From Dyadobacter sp. CY323 (GTDB taxonomy: Bacteria > Bacteroidota > Bacteroidia > Cytophagales > Spirosomataceae), in the NCBI RefSeq assembly GCF_021390245.1, contig NZ_JAJUXH010000012.1:1-64000 (forward strand): 64,000 nt of DNA, written 5' to 3'. The notes beneath the pieces were generated by a model. It worked only from the letters and a program-made list of their open reading frames with translations. It searched no databases and was not told where the DNA came from. Position 1 is the first letter of the stretch. Every line of letters starts with the position of its first letter. Position numbers and translations under genes: made by a program. This document shows, piece after piece, positions 33,955 to 43,077 of this stretch.

Positions 33955-34733
33955 AAAGTTGCGCCGTTATTTTCCCGGAATGCATTCAATCTACTCACCA
34001 TCGTCCGCGCACCCTCAGCTACAAACGTTGCATCGGAACCACAGGCCAGGAACCGGATCCCGTAATCATAATAGGTTTGGTAATCGTTCGCATTGAAAAA
34101 CAAAATACCGGTTGCTTTGCCTGCTTTATTCGCCGCCAGAACGGTTTTGTTTACGGCATCTTTAAAAACCGGGTGGTCGAACTGGCCAAAAATCCCGAGT
34201 TCCATGGAAAGATCAGCGGGGCCGATAAACAGGACATCAATCCCGTCCATCGCTGCGATTTCATCCAGATGGTCCAGCACCTCCACGGTTTCGATCTGCG
34301 CAATACCCAGAATACTATCGCGGGATTGGGCGTAATAATGATCAAAATTTACCCCGAAACCGGTTGCGCGGACCATTTTGGCGACACCCCGACCACCATA
34401 AGGCGGGTAATGCAACCCATATACGACCTTTTTTGCACCCTCGGGATTGGAGATTTTCGGACACATAATCCCTTCGGCACCCATATCCAGCACCCGATGA
34501 ATGCGCTGGCTTTCCGAACTTTCGACCCTCACAATTGCTGCGGTGCGCGTATGCTCCAATGCCTGCAACTGATACAAAACATCCTTCTCCGAACCCGCGC
34601 CATGTTCCAGGTCTATGAGCACCCAGTCGAAACCGGCCAGACCGGTGATTTCGGCGGTGAGAGAACTACCCGTATTCAGCCAGCAACCATGCAGCGTTTC
34701 ACCGTTTTTCAGTCTTTGCTTTAAATTTTTCAT
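33951..34733 (-). CDS. garL: 2-dehydro-3-deoxyglucarate aldolase (HpcH/HpaI family)
   Basis: A 260-residue class II aldolase that would split 5-keto-4-deoxy-glucarate to pyruvate and tartronate semialdehyde. Family motifs: LIDLEHGAGSEKDVLYQL, IVRVESSESQRIHRVLDMGA, GIMCPKISNPEGAKKVV and IGPADLSMELG with metal-site acidic residues. It is first in the glucarate operon; about 230 bases separate it from the divergent TPR gene, where the operon promoter must lie. The assignment as GarL rather than another HpcH aldolase rests on the neighbours. Confidence 0.9.
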   Translation of the reverse strand: MKNLKQRLKNGETLHGCWLNTGSSLTAEITGLAGFDWVLIDLEHGAGSEKDVLYQLQALEHTRTAAIVRVESSESQRIHRVLDMGAEGIMCPKISNPEGAKKVVYGLHYPPYGGRGVAKMVRATGFGVNFDHYYAQSRDSILGIAQIETVEVLDHLDEIAAMDGIDVLFIGPADLSMELGIFGQFDHPVFKDAVNKTVLAANKAGKATGILFFNANDYQTYYDYGIRFLACGSDATFVAEGARTMVSRLNAFRENNGATL

Positions 34734-34908
34734 TGCCTAAATCTTCGTGAAACACGCAACTGCCAAAGTAAAAACGGTTCATCCGTTTATTACTTAACCA
34801 ACATTATATTGAAAAATAAAAATAAAGAGAAGGTAACGACTGATATACTTACCAAAGCTGCATTACTGTTTTTGAAGTAATTGGTTGATATTTTTGCATT
34901 TCACTGTT

Positions 34909-34963
34909 TGACCATTGACCGTCGAGATTCGAGTTTTAAAACATCTCACATCTGACCATTGAC
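34909..34963. repeat. Repeated TGACCATTGAC elements before a TPR gene
   Basis: The 11-mer TGACCATTGAC occurs at 34909-34919 and 34953-34963, with a CATCTCACATCTG stretch between (34941-34953) that resembles the TCACATC arrays elsewhere. The second copy ends one base before the ATG at 34965. The rest of the 231-base gap is AT-rich and shows no gene. Confidence 0.5.
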
Positions 34964-34964
34964 T

Positions 34965-35486
34965 ATGAGTTTTCGAATAAAAACATTAAATGCCTGGTAT
35001 GCGGTTGCTGCGGCTGTGATACTTATTGCTCTCGGACTTGTGTGGTATCCGTTGCGTAAGACCGAGCCTGGCCTTCGAGAGTTCGCTATGAACTACGCAA
35101 TGGACCATTTCACAACGCTTCGTGACGAATTTGGCGATGGTAGCGATAGCATTCAGCTGGCTATCACGAAGTATCATTACGGCCAGTATGCGACTACCAC
35201 TAACATTTGCAAAAGCATTCTCGAACGCGACCCAGCCCATGCAGAAGCAAAAAAGATTGCTGGTGTTGTTTCCCTGAAACTCCTGGATTACGATCAGGCC
35301 GTTGATTATTTCAAAAAGCTGGGATCACAGAAAGGGTTATATGCCAATCCTGGGAAATTTTACGAGGCCGTTGCATTGCTGCAAAGGAACGGGCCAGGTG
35401 ACGCAGAAAATGCTGAAAAGCTGTTGAAAGATGTCGTTGACCACGATTTGGTAGGAAAAAAAGATGCGGAGGTTTGGTTGAGGTAA
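34965..35486 (+). CDS. Membrane-anchored TPR protein
   Basis: About 173 residues from ATG 34965. One N-terminal membrane segment (about 10-30, WYAVAAAVILIALGLVWYPL) is followed by two or three TPR-like helical pairs (SIQLAITKYHYGQYATTTNI, HAEAKKIAGVVSLKLLDY, QAVDYFKKLGSQ). A short helper protein of this form could scaffold a complex in the periplasm or at the membrane. No specific partner is apparent. It ends abruptly after DAEVWLR, where longer relatives would continue with more repeats. Confidence 0.6.
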   Translation: MSFRIKTLNAWYAVAAAVILIALGLVWYPLRKTEPGLREFAMNYAMDHFTTLRDEFGDGSDSIQLAITKYHYGQYATTTNICKSILERDPAHAEAKKIAGVVSLKLLDYDQAVDYFKKLGSQKGLYANPGKFYEAVALLQRNGPGDAENAEKLLKDVVDHDLVGKKDAEVWLR

Positions 35487-35509
35487 CATCTTCAGAATCA
35501 ATCTCTCCA

Positions 35510-35542
35510 TTTGCCGGCAATAAAACCGATTTATTACTTTTG
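35510..35542 (+). promoter_or_regulatory. Candidate promoter before the desaturase
   Basis: TTTG (35510-35513) and TACTTTTG (35535-35542), spaced by 21 bases, match the Bacteroidota consensus. It would drive the small frame at 35563 and the desaturase at 35742. Spacing is at the long end, so confidence is moderate. Confidence 0.4.
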
Positions 35543-35562
35543 ATCAACTTCTTTGGAAGATA

Positions 35563-35736
35563 ATGGAAAAATTGCAGTCCGGATACACGTATATTGCGTT
35601 AGAATGTGTCGGGCGTCAGGACCATATACCACAGACCTGTTCGATACGTTACCATACGAATGACTTCCTGACTGGATTAAGACTTAGAACTTTCTCTCCA
35701 TTGGTCTTTCGAGTAAAAGTTTTAACCCCGATATAA
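35563..35736 (+). CDS. Possible small protein upstream of the desaturase
   Basis: A 57-codon frame from ATG 35563, ending 5 bases before the desaturase ATG. It encodes EKLQSGYTYIALECVGRQD and a beta-rich remainder with no known motif. It lies about 20 bases downstream of a promoter-like element. It may be a leader peptide or a chance frame. Confidence 0.3.
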   Translation: MEKLQSGYTYIALECVGRQDHIPQTCSIRYHTNDFLTGLRLRTFSPLVFRVKVLTPI

Positions 35737-35741
35737 GATTC

Positions 35742-36851
35742 ATGCAAATACAACAGAAAATAAAATTCACTCCCTCCATAAAAAGTCAGTTCTTCCCTGT
35801 ACTCAAACAACGCGTCGAAGCGCATTTCGAAACAACCGGAATTTCAAGATATGCAGATAGCCAGATGGTTGTAAAAACCATTGTGCTGCTTTCCATTTAT
35901 ATTTTACCGTTTGCTGCATTAGTGCTTTTCAGCCCGCCGATGTGGGTGAGCCTGATGCTTTGGTTTGTAATGGGCATTGGAGTTTCCGGGATCGGGATGT
36001 GCATTATGCACGATGCCAATCACGGCGCTTATTCCAAAAATCCGGAGGTCAACAAATGGCTCGGATACTCCATTTACCTTGCCGGGGCGGGTGTTACCAA
36101 TTGGAAACTGCAGCATAATGTGCTTCACCACACCTATACCAACATTGCCGAGATGGACGAAGATATCCGGGACCGCGGCGTTGTAAAACTTTCTCCAAAC
36201 CTGAAAACGTCATTTCTCCACCGTTTTCAATGGGCTTATGCCTTCTTTTTCTATGGTATTCTCACCATGTACTGGGTTACCGTCAAAGATTTTCTTCAAT
36301 ACAAAACCTTCATTTCATCGGGTGTAAACCGGCAGTCGCGCCAGGAAAACCGTAAAATGCTGGCCGGGCTGATTATATTGAAGCTGTTGTATTTCTCAAT
36401 ACTGTTCGGTTTGCCTATCGGGCTGGCGGGTTTTACATTTTTGCAGGTTTTGCTCGGTTTCGTGGTCATGCATTTTACCTCTGGACTGATACTCACAGTT
36501 GTTTTTCAACTTGCACACTCCGTAGAAGGTACCGCGTATCCTTCCTGCAATGAACATGGGAACGTTGAAAAAGAATGGGCGATCCATCAGATGGAAACAA
36601 CCGTTAATTTCTCACGAAAAAACAAAGTACTGACCTGGTTTCTGGGTGGCCTTAATTACCAGATCGAGCATCATTTGTTCCCCAAGATCTGCCACGTGCA
36701 TTATCCGGAGATTTCTGAGATCGTAAAAGAAACGGCACAGGAATTCGGCCTGACCTATCTTGAAAACAAATCCTTTTCATCGGCATTAAAATCCCACATT
36801 TCGAGTCTCCGGCGTTTTGGATTACCCGGAATGAACGATGCGATCGGGTAA
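35742..36851 (+). CDS. Acyl-lipid fatty acid desaturase, front-end type
   Basis: A 369-residue membrane di-iron desaturase. The three His boxes are present: HDANH (HDANHGAYSKNP), HNVLHH (LQHNVLHHTYTN) and the third as QIEHH, where Gln replaces the first His as in delta-5/delta-6 front-end desaturases. Four or more hydrophobic segments surround them. There is no fused cytochrome b5 domain, so an external electron donor is expected. The product and regiospecificity cannot be told from the sequence. Confidence 0.9.
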   Translation: MQIQQKIKFTPSIKSQFFPVLKQRVEAHFETTGISRYADSQMVVKTIVLLSIYILPFAALVLFSPPMWVSLMLWFVMGIGVSGIGMCIMHDANHGAYSKNPEVNKWLGYSIYLAGAGVTNWKLQHNVLHHTYTNIAEMDEDIRDRGVVKLSPNLKTSFLHRFQWAYAFFFYGILTMYWVTVKDFLQYKTFISSGVNRQSRQENRKMLAGLIILKLLYFSILFGLPIGLAGFTFLQVLLGFVVMHFTSGLILTVVFQLAHSVEGTAYPSCNEHGNVEKEWAIHQMETTVNFSRKNKVLTWFLGGLNYQIEHHLFPKICHVHYPEISEIVKETAQEFGLTYLENKSFSSALKSHISSLRRFGLPGMNDAIG

Positions 36852-36855
36852 CCGG

Positions 36856-37644
36856 CTACTTTAATCGTCGCATTACCTCTGCATAGCGCCGCCCCAGCTC
36901 CCGGGCGGAAACGCCGTCGAAATGCGTTTGATCCCCTTTTTCTTTCAGTCCCGATGCACTCACGAAAGCAGTATGCCGGACATGTTCCGGCAGGTTCATG
37001 ATCGCTGCATTCACTATTTTCACGGTTGGACGCTTTTGTTCGTAAAATTCAGCCATGGTGCCTGCCACAAATGGCAGTGACTTCTTGTTCAACTCTTTGC
37101 GGAACCTCGCAACCAGTTTCTCCAGTTTTTCAGCATATAAAGGTGCCTTAACGGAATCGCTGTCGGATTCACCCTGCTGCCATAAAATTCCCTTCAGATC
37201 ACCACTTACCATAGCAATTTTTGTTCGCTTCAATGCATCGTCCCATGGATGGCTTTTGGTAGGCTCGTAGTACTTCCCCGGCTCCCAGGCGCTGATTGGC
37301 GAGCCGCCCACTGCACTCGGGATGAGTCCGATCACGATATTCGTATCGGTTTCGACCATCGCTTTGGCGAATGCAAAACCAGGTCCCACACCAGCTACCG
37401 ATGGTTTGTCAAAATGCAAAGGTTCCTTCGCCAGTTTCCAGGTATTGTCTTTCGTCAGCATCCAGATCCGTGGATGGGTAATGGTATCTTGTGCCTCCAC
37501 CTGTCCCCTACCCGCCATATTGGATTGACCAGCAAGAAGATACAAATGGAATTTCTTCTTCGAAACTGGTGGCTGCGCGTTGATCGAATGGGAAATGGAG
37601 ATCAGTAAAATAATCAGAAAAAAGTAATGCGAAGATTTTTTCAT
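36856..37644 (-). CDS. Secreted SGNH acetylesterase (CE6/SASA family)
   Basis: A 262-residue esterase of the sialate O-acetylesterase/carbohydrate esterase 6 family. Signal peptide about 1-24. The SGNH blocks are LLAGQSNMAGRG (nucleophile Ser), PSAVGGSPISAWEPG, LWQQGESDSD and DQTHFDGVSARELG (catalytic Asp/His). Likely activity is removal of acetyl groups from plant or other polysaccharides. It converges on the desaturase gene. Confidence 0.88.
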   Translation of the reverse strand: MKKSSHYFFLIILLISISHSINAQPPVSKKKFHLYLLAGQSNMAGRGQVEAQDTITHPRIWMLTKDNTWKLAKEPLHFDKPSVAGVGPGFAFAKAMVETDTNIVIGLIPSAVGGSPISAWEPGKYYEPTKSHPWDDALKRTKIAMVSGDLKGILWQQGESDSDSVKAPLYAEKLEKLVARFRKELNKKSLPFVAGTMAEFYEQKRPTVKIVNAAIMNLPEHVRHTAFVSASGLKEKGDQTHFDGVSARELGRRYAEVMRRLK

Positions 37645-37764
37645 TGTAAGTCCAAACTTGGTTTTATCGAATTAAAGTCACTTTTAATGCAACGGCTGAA
37701 TTAAATCCTGTGTCATGCAGATAATGCCTTTTCTGTCCATTTCTACCGGTTTTTTACAAGATTT

Positions 37765-40700
37765 ATGAGACAACTATTATTCGCATTCTTCTTTCTCAGC
37801 TTTTTAAATGCGCGGGCGCAGCAGGATTTGAGCTCGTGCGGCACAAAAGACAATATTTTGCCTGAAAACATCCGGGCAAAGATGGCGAACCTGAACATTT
37901 CGGCCGGCGATAATAACGCACGCAGCCAGGCAGGTAACCTCTTTATTTGTCGCATTGCCGTCGAAATCGACTCGGATACGTACCTTAAGTTTGAGAAAGA
38001 CGAAGCGGCGATCCGTCGCAATGTACTTGAAAACATCGCGGCCTGCTCAAAAGTGTATGAAACTGAGATCGATACTCGCCTTGTGGTGACCAGCATCCGG
38101 ATCTGGAAGGACACCGAGCCAGACCCATATCAAGGTTATTCCGACATCGCCGCATTGCTGACCAGACTGACCACCACTCCGGCACCGGCAGAAGCATACG
38201 ATAAACGCATGTATTTGTACACAAAACCTGTCACCGGAGCCGGCGGACTGGCGCACATGTCGGGTGTTTACAGCGTGTCGCCATTCAATGGGATTGAAAC
38301 CATAATGCATGAGCTTGGGCATAATTTCGGATCTCCGCATACACATAACTGCAACTGGCCGGGCGGACCGATCGACTATTGTGTAGGTCCGGAAAGTGGC
38401 TGCTACGACAAATCGCTGGAAGTGCTGGGCAATGGGACTATCATGAGCTACTGTCTGGAAAAAGTCACATTTCATCCCCTGTGCCGGGCTTTGATGAAAA
38501 CGAATGCAGCTACGATGTTCCAAACGATACAGCAGGCACCTCCGCAGCTCGTTCTAAGTCCGGCTTATGCCACGCCCAAAGCCGATTTTTTCGTATTTCC
38601 ACCTGCAACTTCGGCAACGGATTATGAAGTGAGTTATTCTCCCAATTCGGATTTTTCTGGTGAAGTCATCAAAACTCTCCGGCTCAATGGATTTTCAACC
38701 CAGGATTTGACCGTCGGCACCAATTATTACCTCCGGATCAGAGCTTCCAATGCATTTGGCTCGTCGGCATGGTCAGAAGCATCACGGATGGAGATTATTC
38801 AGAAAAACGTTGAAACACCCCGGATACTGGCACCTTTGGGAGCATCCATGCTGATCAATATGGGAAGCCCGGCGCAGCTAACTTTCACGTCGGCCACGAA
38901 TGTTACCGGATATCAGGTGCAGGCCGCGCATACCAGGGATGTAAGTTTTGACACGCCGGTTTTCGACCAAACTGTGTCGGGTACGACCATTGATTTCACA
39001 CCGCCATATCGTGCTGCATTTCGCTGGCGGGTACGTGCATTGAGGGGAAGTGAAAAAGGGAATTGGTCCGACATTTCGTATGTCGTTGTGAATGCGTCAC
39101 TATATAACGGCCTTTATTACCCGGCTGACGCCGGGGTCATGCCCAGGTCATTCCCGTACTTTTACAGTCCCATTGAAAAAAATTCGCAGGTACGTCTCAC
39201 AATCGATGACAACAGTGACTTTTCCAGCCCGATTGTCGTGAAAGAGCAGGAACTTATCGGATTTTTCCGCGACCTTCCTGCCAATGCCAGCCTGTACCTT
39301 AAAATGGAAGAATGGAACTCAGAACGTCAGTATTACCCGGATATCCCACTTGCGAGTTACATTCAGCCTTTTTCTACCACTAACCAGAATATTCCTGCCA
39401 AAATCACCTTTCTGACCGAACTTGACGGCGCGGTATTTGGACAAAATATGCGAAACCAATCGCTGAGCGCTAATTATTTCTGGTTTGAACGGCCAGGTCT
39501 GGGGTATGTCCGGATGAACCCGGTCACCTTTGCCTATCAGATTTTCAGCCGTGGCACGACCGACGGACTGATCGGCTCCGGAGTGACGATGAATTCGATG
39601 CGGGCCGACAAAGACCAGAAAATCCATTTCCTGTGCGCGGGACCGTTTGGATCTACGCGGCGGGTCGATCCTCTGAATGAAGATCTGACCGGGACTTCAT
39701 CCGTGCTCACGGTTTGGGACCCGATCCAGGATTTCAACCCGGACGGGAAGCTGCTGTGGAACGGTAACATCATCTACCGCGACCAGGGAACGTCGTTGTC
39801 GATCCACGGGTCCGTCCCGGTATATCAGAGTATTAGTCAGATTAAAGTGTTGGGAACTAAGGTTTGGACATTGATAGGCGATGCAAATGAAAACGTCAAC
39901 AAGCTGATTGTGACCGACCTGAACGACGGATCTGTAAACCAAACATTTAGCTTTGCCACGAATTCGAATATCAAAAAAATCATTCAACAGATTGAAGTCG
40001 GGACCGACGGCAAAATCTGGCTACGGCAGTCCGATCCCGATACCGGGATCAATTCACTGGCCTCATTCGACGGCAGTAACTGGCAATTGTACGATTACAC
40101 CAATTCTGCATTAAGCAACAACATTTCTTCTCTTGCATTGTCGCCTTCCGGGAAACCGTACGTATTGGAAACAGGTGGAGAATCGAGGGTTTATAAGCTT
40201 TCAAACACGTCGTGGGTAGACATGGGCATCAGCCTACCTTACCCATCTTTCAATGGCGACATGGTCGTAGACAAGTTTGAAAACATTTGGTTGTCAAACG
40301 TTTATGGGATTCAGCGTATAGCTTCCGAGGCATCCCTGCCGGTCACACTTTTGAATTTCAACGCGGTTCCGGAATCCAGATCCGTTACATTAAACTGGGA
40401 GGTCGCTGATGAAACTGACCTGGAAAAATACGTGGTAGAACACAGTACCAATGGCAAGAAATTCGTCCCGATCGGCGAAATCGCTGCTGAAAACAAGGAT
40501 TTTTACAGCCTGGTCCATCTGCAACCGATCGACGGGAAAAACTACTATCGTTTAAAATCCGTCGAAACGGACGGTAGCTATGCGTACAGCCGCATTGTGT
40601 TTGCCAGCCTTTCCAATGACAACGAATTTGTCTTTTATCCTAACCCAACAAACGGAGAATTGACCCTAAAAATAAAACCCGGGCTGATCGGGATACCTGC

Positions 40701-40869
40701 TAAAATGGAAGTACTCGATGAGGCGGGAAAGATCATACTCAAATCCGAAAGTAAGAGCCTGAGAGCGAACGAATTTATGAACCTGTCTTCATTGCGGGAC
40801 GGTCGCTATCTGATCCGGATCGAAAACGACCAGGAAAAAATCGTGCGGCCTATCCAGTTGATAAGGTAG
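37765..40869 (+). CDS. T9SS-exported reprolysin-like metalloprotease
   Basis: A 1034-residue secreted protease. Signal peptide about 1-19. The M12-type catalytic domain (about 60-255) has the zinc motif HELGHNFGSPH (H182, E183, H186, H192) and the Met-turn TIMSYC (M227). Fibronectin-like beta domains (about 270-470) follow, then a propeller-like section (about 560-850). The last 75 residues (FYPNPTNGELTLKI ... GRYLIRIENDQEKIVRPIQL) form a type A sorting domain for the type IX secretion system, so the protease is released or anchored at the surface. Confidence 0.88.
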   Translation: MRQLLFAFFFLSFLNARAQQDLSSCGTKDNILPENIRAKMANLNISAGDNNARSQAGNLFICRIAVEIDSDTYLKFEKDEAAIRRNVLENIAACSKVYETEIDTRLVVTSIRIWKDTEPDPYQGYSDIAALLTRLTTTPAPAEAYDKRMYLYTKPVTGAGGLAHMSGVYSVSPFNGIETIMHELGHNFGSPHTHNCNWPGGPIDYCVGPESGCYDKSLEVLGNGTIMSYCLEKVTFHPLCRALMKTNAATMFQTIQQAPPQLVLSPAYATPKADFFVFPPATSATDYEVSYSPNSDFSGEVIKTLRLNGFSTQDLTVGTNYYLRIRASNAFGSSAWSEASRMEIIQKNVETPRILAPLGASMLINMGSPAQLTFTSATNVTGYQVQAAHTRDVSFDTPVFDQTVSGTTIDFTPPYRAAFRWRVRALRGSEKGNWSDISYVVVNASLYNGLYYPADAGVMPRSFPYFYSPIEKNSQVRLTIDDNSDFSSPIVVKEQELIGFFRDLPANASLYLKMEEWNSERQYYPDIPLASYIQPFSTTNQNIPAKITFLTELDGAVFGQNMRNQSLSANYFWFERPGLGYVRMNPVTFAYQIFSRGTTDGLIGSGVTMNSMRADKDQKIHFLCAGPFGSTRRVDPLNEDLTGTSSVLTVWDPIQDFNPDGKLLWNGNIIYRDQGTSLSIHGSVPVYQSISQIKVLGTKVWTLIGDANENVNKLIVTDLNDGSVNQTFSFATNSNIKKIIQQIEVGTDGKIWLRQSDPDTGINSLASFDGSNWQLYDYTNSALSNNISSLALSPSGKPYVLETGGESRVYKLSNTSWVDMGISLPYPSFNGDMVVDKFENIWLSNVYGIQRIASEASLPVTLLNFNAVPESRSVTLNWEVADETDLEKYVVEHSTNGKKFVPIGEIAAENKDFYSLVHLQPIDGKNYYRLKSVETDGSYAYSRIVFASLSNDNEFVFYPNPTNGELTLKIKPGLIGIPAKMEVLDEAGKIILKSESKSLRANEFMNLSSLRDGRYLIRIENDQEKIVRPIQLIR

Positions 40870-40913
40870 TCCACTACTGAGATTCCGACAAAATAACTAC
40901 CTGATCCTGAGGC

Positions 40914-41087
40914 TTAAATTTTAACTTGTAATGTCAGATAAAAACTCCGGCCGTCGGATAGAAGTATGCCCGGGCCGGAGTAACCGGTTGCGCGTGGTGT
41001 GAAATACGTTTCGTTTGCCAGGTTGTTGATGCTGCCTTCCAGCCGGACCATTTTGAATGCATACAAAAGGCTCAGGTTCGGTTGCCT
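40914..41087 (-). pseudogene. C-terminal remnant of a TonB-dependent receptor
   Basis: On the minus strand, 57 codons end at TAA (40914-40916) and are preceded by TGA (41088-41090). They read NLSLLYAFKMVRLEGSINNL, then ANETYFTPRATGYSGPGIL and SDGRSFYLTLQVKI, the last strands of a siderophore-type TonB receptor with its characteristic terminal aromatic motif. No rest of the gene is nearby; the upstream sequence belongs to another gene. The receptor was probably deleted or replaced. Confidence 0.65.
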
Positions 41088-41125
41088 TCATCGTAAAAGT
41101 CAGGAGAACGCTGCGGTCAAGTGCA

Positions 41126-42061
41126 TTAAAGCTTTCTGCTATTTTTCTTTTTGAAAGAAGGAGGTTGAATGTAGAGGTCGAAAGTCATGGCGAAGCCAGA
41201 AGTACGCACCGGAATGGCTCCGGTAACCAGCCTGGAACTCAGGTTTTTCCGGTAACCGGCCGAAAGTTCCAGTCCCATCAGGTTTCCGATTTTACGGTTG
41301 TACGTCACACCCATATCCACGTCTACCCGGCGACAAACATCCGGGTTATCAGTCCCGAACGGGTTCAGATAGTAAGTTCTGGTAACGGACTCTGCTTTCA
41401 GGTATACAATATCGTTGGGTGTCAGATTTCTTCTCCATGCCACACGCTTGGGAAGCATGATTTCGATCCCGGCGTTTTCAGCATAATTATAATTGTAAAT
41501 AAAAACCGGCAGAATAGTCGTTTTAAAACTTTGGTTGACCATTAACCCTGCCCCGATTTCCTTGCTTGCCGATTTCTTTTTCAGAAATGTTGCCGAAGCT
41601 GTGAAATTCAATGGGATTTCTTTGAAAGACAATTCCGCCAGGTTCCCACTTTTGTTGAAATGCGAAGTAGCGATCAGCCAGGAAGCGCTGTCCAGTTTGA
41701 TGACCGAATTTAAATCCATTGCAAACGACCGGAGGTTCCAGCCGGCCATGTTACCAATCGGGTTTTCGCCTCGGGTCTTCAATTCAAATTGCTCGGTGCG
41801 GTAGCTTGGCCCGAGGAGTAAGGTGACCCGTTTACTATGAACGACCGGGAGCCAGGCGCGCAGAAAAAATTCTTCGTGAGTAAAAGTTTTCGGACCGGAA
41901 TTAGGGAACTTATACACTTTCCCGGGCGCATGTGTGCCACGAAACGTCAACCATTTGGACGGCGCCATTCCCGACAATCCGGGTTTGAGCGACTGACAGG
42001 GTGACTGTCCGTGCACCAGACAAAGAAGAAAGACAATGGCCTTCCGGTAGTCAATGAGCAT
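41126..42061 (-). CDS. Putative outer-membrane barrel protein (DUF6268-like)
   Basis: A 311-residue protein with a short signal-like N-terminus (about 1-22, VFLLCLVHGQSPCQS). From about 55 the chain alternates strands and turns typical of a barrel (FFLRAWLPVVHSKRVTLLLG, LNFTASATFLKKKSASKEIG, IPVRTSGFAMTFDLYIQPPS). The layout resembles DUF6268 barrels of Bacteroidota, but the match is tentative. It is followed on the same strand by a receptor remnant. Confidence 0.5.
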   Translation of the reverse strand: MLIDYRKAIVFLLCLVHGQSPCQSLKPGLSGMAPSKWLTFRGTHAPGKVYKFPNSGPKTFTHEEFFLRAWLPVVHSKRVTLLLGPSYRTEQFELKTRGENPIGNMAGWNLRSFAMDLNSVIKLDSASWLIATSHFNKSGNLAELSFKEIPLNFTASATFLKKKSASKEIGAGLMVNQSFKTTILPVFIYNYNYAENAGIEIMLPKRVAWRRNLTPNDIVYLKAESVTRTYYLNPFGTDNPDVCRRVDVDMGVTYNRKIGNLMGLELSAGYRKNLSSRLVTGAIPVRTSGFAMTFDLYIQPPSFKKKNSRKL

Positions 42062-42076
42062 ATATGTTCTTTTCAG

Positions 42077-42949
42077 CTAAACCACCATTTTGTCAAAAAC
42101 ATTCCGCTGCTCCGCCATGGACTTTACTTTGTCTGCCGGATTGGTGTGGCATTCCAGCAACACCCAGCCTTTATATTTCATTTTGATCAGATTTGCGATC
42201 AGTTCTTTATATGGATAATCTGTTCGGTCCAACTCCCGAACGTGTATCGTGTCGCCGAAATACTGCTTTACCAGATCAAAATTCGATTGAAATCCGGCAC
42301 CGTTCAGATCCTGCGGATTACAATTCCAGCAGATCTTTGCATTCTTGTGGTCGGCATATTCCATGATCTTTTTGATGTTCTGTAATTCCTGCGTCTGCTC
42401 GCCATGGACTTCAAGACGCAATTGCTGACCAAAGTCAGCAGCATATCCGGCCAGTTCGTGAAGCGATTTTCCGATCTGTTCGAGCGTTTTTTCAACCGGT
42501 ACATCTTTGTGCAATGCATTGGGTTTCACCTTCACCCCCGAGCCTCCGACGTCGGCACTCAGTTTTATGAATTCTTTGGTCCGTTCGATGGAAGCTTTGA
42601 GTTTTTCCTGATCCGGATAATCATACTGCTGGTTTGTCCCGAGACCGACGATTTTAACCGGACTATCGGCAAATTTCTTCTTCACTTCCTGCCTTTCAGC
42701 CGCATTCAGCCCGGGCATTACCTTATGTGCATGTTCTACCCGGAGCTCCACGCCGTGAATGTGGGTATCCGTGCAATTCTTGATTATGGTAGGTACATCC
42801 CAGTCTTTTCCCCACAAATACGTGACGAATCCCAGCTGCATTTTGGGTTTGGCCAGGAACAGACCATCCGCAAAAAGGTCACCGGAAACCGCCGACAACC
42901 CCGTCAAAGCGGCAACTTCTTTCAGAAACAGTTTTCTACTAATCGACAT
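42077..42949 (-). CDS. Sugar phosphate isomerase/epimerase-like TIM-barrel protein
   Basis: About 290 residues from the ATG at 42949. A twin-arginine-like or signal-anchor N-terminus (SISRKLFLKEVAALTGLSAV) precedes an AP-endonuclease-2-type TIM barrel. Metal-site residues are suggested by HIHGVELRVEH, QLRLEVHGEQT, CWNCNPQDL and WVLLECHTNP (conserved Glu/His/Asp). Such proteins isomerise or epimerise sugars or related compounds. Specific substrate unknown. It is followed on the same strand by the barrel gene 15 bases away. Confidence 0.75.
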   Translation of the reverse strand: MSISRKLFLKEVAALTGLSAVSGDLFADGLFLAKPKMQLGFVTYLWGKDWDVPTIIKNCTDTHIHGVELRVEHAHKVMPGLNAAERQEVKKKFADSPVKIVGLGTNQQYDYPDQEKLKASIERTKEFIKLSADVGGSGVKVKPNALHKDVPVEKTLEQIGKSLHELAGYAADFGQQLRLEVHGEQTQELQNIKKIMEYADHKNAKICWNCNPQDLNGAGFQSNFDLVKQYFGDTIHVRELDRTDYPYKELIANLIKMKYKGWVLLECHTNPADKVKSMAEQRNVFDKMVV

Positions 42950-43077
42950 AGCAATGAATATAATGGACAAAAAGCAAACAAAATTATAACTTATAGGATG
43001 AAAATTGGATTAACTTTCACTAATCTTGTAAGAAGAACGCATCTGCATCAACCGGTGCATTATTATTTGTTCGCGTG

